A stretch of 32,534 nt of DNA. Source: an uncultured Clostridia bacterium. GTDB taxonomy: Bacteria > Bacillota > Clostridia > Oscillospirales > CAG-272. Below the pieces are notes generated by a model, which ran no database searches, was not told the DNA's origin, and worked only from the letters and a program-made list of their open reading frames with translations. This document shows positions 24,873-30,935 of the stretch, piece after piece (positions within the stretch are counted from its first letter, which is position 1; each line of letters opens with the position of its first letter). Where the stretch lies: contig CANQPT010000018.1 of the NCBI GenBank assembly GCA_947625805.1, positions 1-32,534 on the forward strand. Reading direction: 5' to 3'. The position numbers and the translations under genes were made by a program.

Positions 24873-24892
24873 CATTAGGGGCTCTATTCTGT

Positions 24893-25774
24893 TTATCCTC
24901 CGTAGTTTTCGGCGCTTACGCAGATGCAGCAATACCACTTGCAGGTCGCTTCATCATAGGTGCAGCCCACTGCCATATACAGATATTCGCTCGAACTGAG
25001 ATAGCTCCAGTGGCTTGCACTGTTTCTGAATCCGTCTGCTATGTTTCTTGCGATTTCATCTGCGGTGCCGCCCCAGTTTCCTTTGCAGATTGCCTCCCGG
25101 TTATATCCCCGGTAATAGCTGTCGCTTTCCTTGCCGCCGTACAGCGTCATATCGATAAATTTGCCGTATTGCAGCACATTGCAGGGATCCACGTCGCTAT
25201 CGTGGGAGAAATTGGTTACCAGCTGTTTTGCCCGGTATCTCGCCACCTCCGTAAGCCCTGGGAGAATGATCGTGGAGGCAGAGCCTTGTGCCAATCGGAA
25301 TTGGTTGATATACTGTGCAACCAATTGTTCCATTACAACGGTGGATGGAGGTGCGGGCGGCTCGGTTTTGGATTCCTCAACAGGGGAAACGGGTTTCGGA
25401 ACAACGGGTTGTGCTTCCGGCGATTTTGGTTCTGTTTCTACCGATGTGTTGCCGGGAACAGATGAATCCGTTTCTTCCGGGGGTTCGACCGTCTTGGTCG
25501 GTTCCGTCGCTGTGCTTGCCGTTTCATCGGGCGGAGGTGCCTCGGTTTCCATCGGCGCCTCGGATTTGTCCGCAGTCTTGATGAAGCCGTCTGTTTGGGC
25601 GCTCACCGATTCTTTCTTTTCTTCTGTCGGTTTTCTCGTTGTCGGGGGAGCGGCGCTTTCGGTATCGGAGCTGACCGGTGTTTGCCTATCCGCCGTTTTC
25701 ACAGCCGCCTTGCATCCCGCAAGGGTGAGAAGCGCCGCAATCAACAGCAGAGCGAGGATTTTTCTCGTTTTCAT
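24893..25774 (-). CDS. CAP-domain lipoprotein
   Basis: A 293-aa protein with a lipoprotein signal (LLTLAGC, Cys21 as the lipidation site). Residues about 25-140 are a low-complexity Pro/Thr/Glu/Ser stalk. Residues 145-293 look like a CAP (SCP/PR-1) domain: MEQLVAQYINQFRLAQG, EVARYRAKQLVTNFSHDS and IADGFRNSASHWSYL, plus a Cys-rich end (CKWYCCICVS). CAP proteins of Gram-positive bacteria are extracellular and of varied role; here it is probably tethered to the membrane and exposed. GGAAAGGA precedes the ATG. It is followed by its own terminator. Confidence 0.85.
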   Translation of the reverse strand: MKTRKILALLLIAALLTLAGCKAAVKTADRQTPVSSDTESAAPPTTRKPTEEKKESVSAQTDGFIKTADKSEAPMETEAPPPDETASTATEPTKTVEPPEETDSSVPGNTSVETEPKSPEAQPVVPKPVSPVEESKTEPPAPPSTVVMEQLVAQYINQFRLAQGSASTIILPGLTEVARYRAKQLVTNFSHDSDVDPCNVLQYGKFIDMTLYGGKESDSYYRGYNREAICKGNWGGTADEIARNIADGFRNSASHWSYLSSSEYLYMAVGCTYDEATCKWYCCICVSAENYGG

Positions 25775-25897
25775 GATCTTTTCCTTTCCGGCGTCCGCCC
25801 GTTTACCGGCACTCTACGCCTTTCACCCACAAGGATACCGGGAAAGCCGAAAAAGTCCAGAGAGAATCGGGGAAAATCGGAAAATTTATCAGAAAAG
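25775..25897. other. Intergenic leader before the CAP lipoprotein gene
   Basis: A 123-nt gap. No clear promoter boxes are found. On the minus strand an imperfect stem can form between CCGGTA and TGCCGG. It may hold a weak promoter or leader for the lipoprotein gene. Confidence 0.3.
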
Positions 25898-26293
25898 TCA
25901 CAACCTCTGCTCGAAGGCAGGGGCTTCGTCCTCGACCGGTATATCCGCCTCCTGCAATTCGTCCTCCCGCATATGCAGGCGCTGCTCGTAAGCGGACAGC
26001 ACCGCGCCGTACAGTTCATGGCGAGCGTCCGCCGTGATGGGGTGGAAGATGTCCTCGTAGACGGTCTTGCCGTCCTTTTGGTAGCTGCTTTGCGGCATCT
26101 GCACGAACAGCCCGTTTTTGGAATCCAGCACCCGGATACCGTGAATTGCAAAAGCGTTCCCGATGTTGGCGCTGGCGAACGCCTTGACCTTCGCGTCCTC
26201 CCGGTCGATCAATCGGTCGATGCGGACGGACACGGTCGGATTGTCCCGCCTGACCTGCTTGCTTGCGGTTTTTGCGTTGGTTTTCGTTGGCAT
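25898..26293 (-). CDS. spoVG: SpoVG-family regulator
   Basis: A 131-aa protein with a SpoVG core at about residues 20-110: VSVRIDRLIDREDAKVKAFA, IHGIRVLDSKNGLFVQMP and FHPITADARHELYGAVL. SpoVG proteins bind nucleic acid and regulate sporulation, division and virulence genes in the host; copies on ICEs may influence element or host regulation. AGGAGG is 8 nt before the ATG. The C-terminus is extended and acidic (EDEAPAFEQRL) compared with the usual short chromosomal SpoVG of about 95-100 aa. Confidence 0.9.
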   Translation of the reverse strand: MPTKTNAKTASKQVRRDNPTVSVRIDRLIDREDAKVKAFASANIGNAFAIHGIRVLDSKNGLFVQMPQSSYQKDGKTVYEDIFHPITADARHELYGAVLSAYEQRLHMREDELQEADIPVEDEAPAFEQRL

Positions 26294-26311
26294 AGCTTTT
26301 TCCTCCTGAAT

Positions 26312-26605
26312 TTATGATTTTATCTGTTGCTCCGCCCACTTCACCGATAAATGCACAAGGGCGGTCCGCTGCTGTTCCGGCGAGAGAGTGTTCAGAAAAT
26401 CCAGAAGCGCCGCCCCGTCTTTTTTGATCGTAGGCCGCGCTCCCTTGCAGTTGTCGCAGACCTTCTCACGGGTCACCGTGACGCTCTTGCCGTCCGCGCT
26501 CTCGGTAAAGGACAGCACATCGTTGTAGGAAAAGCCGACCCGCTTTCGGATCTCATAGGGAATCGTCACTCTGCCTCGCTTGCCCAAAATTCGATACAAT
26601 GTCAT
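26312..26605 (-). CDS. AbrB/MazE/SpoVT-type transcription regulator
   Basis: A 97-aa protein. Residues 1-47 are an AbrB swapped-hairpin domain (GKRGRVTIPYEIRKRVGFSY). A short Cys pair follows (VCDNCKGARP) and then a helical tail. Start ATG 26605 has GAGG 9 nt upstream, inside the end of the preceding gene, and the two genes are separated by 1 nt. It is likely a small DNA-binding regulator for the element. Confidence 0.8.
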   Translation of the reverse strand: MTLYRILGKRGRVTIPYEIRKRVGFSYNDVLSFTESADGKSVTVTREKVCDNCKGARPTIKKDGAALLDFLNTLSPEQQRTALVHLSVKWAEQQIKS

Positions 26606-26606
26606 G

Positions 26607-26870
26607 TTACATTTCCTCGCTTTCTTCGCAGTATTCCGCGCAGGGGCAGCTTTCGCATTCGCCCTCGCAGTCAATCTCTCCGAAGGGACAATTTTCACAG
26701 TCCCCGCCGCAGACGAAATCCTCCGTATCGTTGCGGCTCACCGCTTGGATCAGAATTTTTCCGTCCGCCGCGCTCATCTGAATGACGCTTTCCTCGCTGA
26801 TCCCCGCTTCCTCCAGCAGTTCCAGCGGGACGGAGAGAAGCAGATAGGCGTTTACCGTTTTCCTTTGCAT
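26607..26870 (-). CDS. AbrB-like protein with a Cys-rich C-terminal tail
   Basis: An 87-aa protein. Residues 1-45 fit the AbrB/SpoVT fold (NAYLLLSVPLELLEEAGISE, KILIQAV). Residues 53-80 hold eight cysteines (CGGDCENCPFG, CEGECESCPC, YC), spaced as in metal or iron-sulfur binding modules. The protein ends in an acidic stretch and Met (EESEEM). It overlaps the methylase gene end by 19 bp. Binding of a metal is inferred from the spacing only. Confidence 0.75.
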   Translation of the reverse strand: MQRKTVNAYLLLSVPLELLEEAGISEESVIQMSAADGKILIQAVSRNDTEDFVCGGDCENCPFGEIDCEGECESCPCAEYCEESEEM

Positions 26871-27835
26871 GAAATGATGGCCTCCTTTAAGATTTTTTCG
26901 TAGTCGTATTCCTCGCTGTCGTCATACAGATCGAACAGCGTGAGCTGGTTTCCTCGTTCTCTCTGCCGCTCATACAGATCGTAGTTGCCAATCAGCAGTT
27001 CGGGAAATTCCTTGCCCGCCTCGTATTTCTGCACCATGCTGTGGACGCGCTTGAAATCGAAGAACGAACAGCCGTCGTACAGCTCCCGTATCTCCGGGCA
27101 GTCGTTGTAGGAGAGCAGGAACTTGCTCTTTGCGCCTGTCAAAACGTCGTGCAGGCGCAGGTGATCCTCCCAGGCAAATCCGCAGTCGTAGACATATTCG
27201 CTGGAGAAGTAGGGCGGGTCGCAGTAGATGAATCCGCCGGGGCGGTCGTAATGCTTGATGAACACCTCGAAGTCCTGATTCTCAATGACGACATTCTCGC
27301 ACCGCCTGCTGTACTGCTCGATCAGCCCGAACAGGCTGCGGAGTGTAAAGGGCTGGCAGGCGAAGCTCTTGCCGCCGCTGGAATAGCTGTACCGAATCAG
27401 TTTTAAGAACATCGCCGCCCTTCGCAGGTCATAGTCCTGCCGCATAGTGTTCATCAGTTCCCGCAGTTCCCCGGCGTTCGGTTCGGGGAGGAGAATTTCG
27501 GTCAGCTCCAATTCTTCTTCGAGAAATGCGTCGTCAAATTCTTCTTTGCGGAAGAAGTGCTTCAGCGCCTTGAAATCGTCGCGGGAATTGAGGGACAAAA
27601 AGCCCAGTTCCCGAATGAATGCCAGCGGGCGGTCGCGCATACAGCGGAACAGGTTGATTAAATTGTGGTTGTAGTCGTTGAACGCTTCAAAGCCGTCCCG
27701 CCACGGTTTGCCCAGCAGCACCGATCCGCTGCCGCCGAAGGGTTCGATATACCGCTCATAATGGGACGGGAACAGGGCGTACAAAATGGAAAGGATGGGC
27801 GTCTTGTTGCCCACCCAGGATACCGGGGATTTGAT
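26852..27835 (-). CDS. Dam-like DNA adenine N6-methyltransferase (probable AUC start)
   Basis: A D12-class adenine methylase of about 327 aa. Motif I is FGGSG (about residue 32-36) and motif IV is CDPPYF (DPPY at about 206-209). The conserved beginning (KSPVSWVGNK, like LKWAGGK of Dam) binds AdoMet and lies upstream of the first normal start codon (GTG 27814). In that upstream part only ATC at 27835 is a plausible start, and GAGG precedes it by 9 nt in a leader (GAAAGCGAGG) used before three other starts here. It probably protects element DNA or regulates it; no cognate nuclease is visible. Confidence 0.85.
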   Translation of the reverse strand: MKSPVSWVGNKTPILSILYALFPSHYERYIEPFGGSGSVLLGKPWRDGFEAFNDYNHNLINLFRCMRDRPLAFIRELGFLSLNSRDDFKALKHFFRKEEFDDAFLEEELELTEILLPEPNAGELRELMNTMRQDYDLRRAAMFLKLIRYSYSSGGKSFACQPFTLRSLFGLIEQYSRRCENVVIENQDFEVFIKHYDRPGGFIYCDPPYFSSEYVYDCGFAWEDHLRLHDVLTGAKSKFLLSYNDCPEIRELYDGCSFFDFKRVHSMVQKYEAGKEFPELLIGNYDLYERQRERGNQLTLFDLYDDSEEYDYEKILKEAIISCKGKR

Positions 27836-27880
27836 AGAGGATCACCTCGCTTTCACGGGGCATCTCACCGTTTCGGAAAC

Positions 27881-27924
27881 AAAAAAAGACCGGTATCCGT
27901 CGTTCCCGAAACGATTGATACCGG
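27881..27924 (-). terminator. Rho-independent terminator after the DUF3789 gene
   Basis: Minus strand: CCGGTATC (27917-27924) pairs with GATACCGG (27890-27897), with an inner AATCGTTTCGGGAACG stem-loop, followed by TCTTTTTTTG. It closes the upstream operon and lies only about 45 nt before the methylase start. Confidence 0.85.
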
Positions 27925-27944
27925 CCGTTTGATGATGGATTTTT

Positions 27945-28088
27945 TCACTCTCGTTTGTTTTGATGCCGCAGTCTGCGAATTTCCGCTTCGTACTTGCCTA
28001 TGCGGTTAATTTGCAGACAGCAGAGCAGGACAAGCGATACAAAGCCGCCGAGCATCATGCCCAGCAGAAAAAAGAGCAGTTCGTTCAT
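27945..28088 (-). CDS. DUF3789-like 47-aa membrane protein
   Basis: A short gene. The product has one membrane segment (LLFFLLGMMLGGFVSLVLLC) and then a basic helical tail (NRIGKYEAEIRRLRHQNK). This layout matches the small DUF3789 proteins of ICEs, of unknown function. The ATG overlaps the upstream stop (ATGA), and GGAG is 8 nt before it. The operon's terminator follows at once. Confidence 0.8.
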   Translation of the reverse strand: MNELLFFLLGMMLGGFVSLVLLCCLQINRIGKYEAEIRRLRHQNKRE

Positions 28089-28672
28089 AGATTCATCTCC
28101 ATTCCTTCGGTTTCATCTTCGTCCATATCATCGACCGAGGTAATGTTGACATATTCGCCGATGATCCCCAGCGCCTTGTAATAATCGCCGGATTCACAGA
28201 TACGCTCGCACATCTCTTTGGCCTGCTCGCCGAGCCCGGCGTTTTTCAGGGTGCGGGAGGCAATTCCCATCAGGCTCCAGATGTTGCCGTCACTCCCGAC
28301 AAGTGGACAGTCGGGCTTTTGCGCTGTTCCTTCCTGTTCCGCCGGGAGAAATCCGCCGAGGCGGTTTTCCACATAGTCCGACAGCCATGTGCCGCCGAAA
28401 TTCCCGTGAGTCTGTAATCGCCACATGGCAAGCCTGCTCGTATCGAGCTTTACGCTGTCGTCGAAGGGAAAGAGAAGGTTGGTAAGGTCATCATGCTCAA
28501 AAACATAAATGTTTTCAAATTTTGTCCCGTCCAGCAGTAGCTTTTCCTCCGTCAGCAGGTCGTTAATCCCGTCCACCCACTCCTGCGGATTGCCGCCGCA
28601 GCCTTGCAGGATCAGCCCCTCCGCACCGTTCATACGGCGCAGTTCGTCTGCTGTGATAGATTTCACACTCAT
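28085..28672 (-). CDS. Conserved ICE protein of unknown function
   Basis: A 195-aa soluble protein. The first half is highly patterned (GAEGLILQGCGGNPQEWVDG, VFEHDDLTNLLFPFDD, WRLQTHGNFGGTWLSDYV), features I have seen in related ICE and plasmid proteins without a known function. The end is acidic and finishes ETEGMEMNL, as does the neighbour's. It is coupled to the upstream gene by an ATGA overlap. Confidence 0.7.
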   Translation of the reverse strand: MSVKSITADELRRMNGAEGLILQGCGGNPQEWVDGINDLLTEEKLLLDGTKFENIYVFEHDDLTNLLFPFDDSVKLDTSRLAMWRLQTHGNFGGTWLSDYVENRLGGFLPAEQEGTAQKPDCPLVGSDGNIWSLMGIASRTLKNAGLGEQAKEMCERICESGDYYKALGIIGEYVNITSVDDMDEDETEGMEMNL

Positions 28673-29661
28673 AAGTTCATCTCCATTCCTTCGTTTTGGT
28701 CCATATCGAAGTCCCCACGCAGGAATTCCCCAAAGGTAGCTTTTACGCCGGTGAAATTCGGGGTCGTGTCATCCGTGAGCGGAATATATCCTTTTTCCCC
28801 GAAATCCAACGGCTTGTCCGTCATGATCGTCCCGCCCAAATTGACTGCCACTTTCGGCTCGATGGCACAGAACTCTTTTCCATCATCTGATTCACGGAGA
28901 TAATAGCAGTACAGCCCCTGCGGAATATCCGCCGCCGTCAGTCTCTCATTTGCGAACAGGGCGGGAGCGCCGAACAGTTCGATCAGCTCATATTCATCAT
29001 CTTCCACATGGATATATGCTGTTTCCGTGCTGTTGAGGGCCATTTCTAAATCCTCCGGTTCGTAATTCCATAAATTCATTGCAAAGTCCATAGCCTGTTT
29101 TCCTTCCGGAAAATACTGCTCTATGAGCTCGCCGTCGGAATAGATGCGTCTGCCGCAGTTTGCCCCCAAATCCTCGTCCGCCCACTCATGCTCGAAGGTG
29201 ATACCGGGATACATCTGCGCCAGCCGTTCCAGTATGGGATGAGGAGCAGACCACGCCGTCTGGAATTGCAAGATATTTTCATCCGCATTCCCCGATTGTG
29301 CGTATGCATCCCACTTGGTTCCCCAGTGCCCGATACACCACTCATACCAGGTCGGCGCTCCGTATTTTTGCATATTTTCATACGCCTGCTTGCCGAGCTC
29401 CCATTCCTCTGAGGTAATGCTTTCCCGATGATGAAGAAAATCCTGCTCGTTTTCTCCCGATTGGAGAAACTCCTTGTATGCTTTGAGTCCCTTATCCGTT
29501 GCGCTTCCGGCTTCGATGCGCAGGGCCTCGGGCATGGGTATGATTTTGTTGAAGTCGATGCTGCCGACTCCTATCTCATCTTCTTGAATGGCGCGAAGCA
29601 TCGCGTCGATCACTTTTGCGTTGCCCTGTAATCGAATACGGTTCTCTACATGATTCGGCAT
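28669..29661 (-). CDS. DUF1281 (YubB-like) plus LPD28-like fusion protein
   Basis: A 330-aa protein. Residues 1-190 resemble DUF1281/YubB ferredoxin-like proteins of plasmids and phages (PNHVENRIRLQGNAKVIDAM, WCIGHWGTKWDAY, ITFEHEWADEDLGANCG). Residues about 220-300 fit the LPD28 associated domain (YELIELFGAPALFANERLT, IPQGLYCYYLRES). The tail ends DQNEGMEMNL. I start at the second of two adjacent ATGs, 7 nt after GAGG. The function is unknown; such domains occur in polyvalent proteins delivered with mobile DNA. Confidence 0.75.
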   Translation of the reverse strand: MPNHVENRIRLQGNAKVIDAMLRAIQEDEIGVGSIDFNKIIPMPEALRIEAGSATDKGLKAYKEFLQSGENEQDFLHHRESITSEEWELGKQAYENMQKYGAPTWYEWCIGHWGTKWDAYAQSGNADENILQFQTAWSAPHPILERLAQMYPGITFEHEWADEDLGANCGRRIYSDGELIEQYFPEGKQAMDFAMNLWNYEPEDLEMALNSTETAYIHVEDDEYELIELFGAPALFANERLTAADIPQGLYCYYLRESDDGKEFCAIEPKVAVNLGGTIMTDKPLDFGEKGYIPLTDDTTPNFTGVKATFGEFLRGDFDMDQNEGMEMNL

Positions 29662-29665
29662 CATA

Positions 29666-29881
29666 TCACCTCTTTGTAATTTCGTATTTTTCATTCACCA
29701 TTTTGATTCTGCCGAGAATCTCCACAAGGATCGGCACGATGATGCTGTTTCCCGCCAGCCTATACAGTTTGCTGTCGGACAGTCCGAGCGCATCCCGCAG
29801 TTTGAGAGACTGCCCGTCGTCATACCCTATGAGCTGGAGGCATTCCTGCGGTACAAGGCGCCGCACCGTCCGATCAGAGAC
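29666..29881 (-). pseudogene. C-terminal remnant of a C5-cytosine DNA methyltransferase
   Basis: About 71 codons (RRLVPQECLQLIGYDDGQ, then SKLYRLAGNSIIVPILVEIL) matching only the last part of Dcm-type enzymes: the region after the target-recognition domain and motif X (GNSIIVP). The catalytic PCQ, ENV and AdoMet motifs are absent, and the frame is closed upstream by TGA at 29882-29884. A GTG at 29866 could start translation but lacks a good ribosome binding site. The stop codon lies in the ribosome binding site of the next gene. Confidence 0.75.
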
Positions 29882-29908
29882 TCATTTTTTTCCGTCCGGC
29901 ATCGTTTT

Positions 29909-30394
29909 TCACATCCGCATGGAAAAATCCATCTCTTCGTCCTCCATATCCTCAGCTTCGTCCTCGGTTTCCTCATCCTCGTCGGAAACGCCCTCAAAAT
30001 CGTCCGCAGGGGCGGTTTCTTCCTGTTCGGCGGGTACTTCCTCCGCCGGTTCCTCTGCGACGTTCTGCACCTCGCTGTGACGCTCACGTTGCGCCAGATC
30101 CTGCTCGATTTCCCGTTCGATCAGACCGATCACGAATTCCTTCTGCGACAGATTGTTTCGGTGCAGATAGTCCTTGATTTTTTGGAACAGATCCTCCGGC
30201 ACCTGAAACGCCAGCGTTCGCATTTTTTCCATGTTCTTATCCTCCATTTTCATCTTGGGGTGGAGCTCGTCGTCGAGCGCGAGAGTGACGAACTCCGCCA
30301 TCGTCATGCCGTGGTCTTTCAGATATTGGCTGACCTCGGCATGGAGATCGGCGTCGATCCTGACCGTGATCCCTTTCTTTTCACCGTTTGGCAT
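29909..30394 (-). CDS. Tandem ribbon-helix-helix protein (fusion of two RHH genes)
   Basis: A 161-aa protein with two RHH domains: residues 6-45 (KGITVRIDADLHAEVSQYLK, MTMAEFVTLAL) and 58-100 (RTLAFQVPEDLFQKIKDYLH, LSQKEFVIGLI). The joint reads LHPKMKMEDKNMEKM. A strong internal ribosome binding site, GGAGG with 8 nt to ATG 30232, precedes the second domain, so it may also be made alone. The last 55 residues are extremely acidic, ending EEMDFSMRM. It is probably a DNA-binding partition or regulatory protein. Confidence 0.8.
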   Translation of the reverse strand: MPNGEKKGITVRIDADLHAEVSQYLKDHGMTMAEFVTLALDDELHPKMKMEDKNMEKMRTLAFQVPEDLFQKIKDYLHRNNLSQKEFVIGLIEREIEQDLAQRERHSEVQNVAEEPAEEVPAEQEETAPADDFEGVSDEDEETEDEAEDMEDEEMDFSMRM

Positions 30395-30530
30395 CGTCCC
30401 GGCTCCTTTCCATATATTTTTTGATTGCCGCTTCCACGATTTCTTCTACCGAGAGTCCCATTTCGGCGGCGTAAAATAAAAGCGGCTCCATAAGCCGCTG
30501 CGGTATCTCGATTTCTATTTGTCTTTCCAT
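30381..30530 (-). CDS. 49-aa RHH/CopG-like protein
   Basis: A short gene that overlaps the tandem RHH gene by 14 bp. The product (MERQIEIEIPQRLMEPLLFY, then GLSVEEIVEAAIKKYMER) has the strand-helix-helix pattern of RHH DNA-binding proteins. AGGA lies 5 nt before ATG 30530. It probably forms a co-expressed set with the RHH protein that follows. Confidence 0.75.
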   Translation of the reverse strand: MERQIEIEIPQRLMEPLLFYAAEMGLSVEEIVEAAIKKYMERSRDDAKR

Positions 30531-30538
30531 GCCATTCC

Positions 30539-30838
30539 TCACATTCCCATAACGGGACCGCTTTCGTCCTCGGTCATATCCTCGGTCTGTTCCTGCGCAA
30601 GTTCTTCCTCGGTCAGCTTTCGGAAGGAATCCTCGCCGGGACACAGACCGAGAGAACGGCTGTTGTCGAAAGTACAGTGTACCGTAGCCACATCGTCCAC
30701 GAATTTGACCGTAGCCCTCGTGTTGTCCGCCACCGGGCGGGGATCGTCCCCCATGTGCAGGAGTAGCACCCTTGTGCCGGGCGGATATGCCGCCTTGTAG
30801 TATTCTGCCTGTCGGTGCAATCGTTCCCATTCGTTCAT
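30539..30838 (-). CDS. DUF4314-like protein
   Basis: A 99-aa protein with the DUF4314 pattern: YPPGTRVLLLHMGDDPRP, TRATVKFVDDVATVHCTFDN and SLGLCPGEDSFRKL, a small beta-barrel family of unknown role common in ICEs and phages of Clostridia. The last 20 residues are acidic and end ESGPVMGM. GAGG in the GAAAGCGAGG leader lies 8 nt before the ATG. Confidence 0.85.
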   Translation of the reverse strand: MNEWERLHRQAEYYKAAYPPGTRVLLLHMGDDPRPVADNTRATVKFVDDVATVHCTFDNSRSLGLCPGEDSFRKLTEEELAQEQTEDMTEDESGPVMGM

Positions 30839-30935
30839 GTTCGTTTCCTCGCTTTCACATATTTTTTAAGGTCGTAAGGAAGTACGCATTTTGTGGTATT
30901 CAGCGAATGCGATCTTGCCGTGCGTGCTTGTCCGT

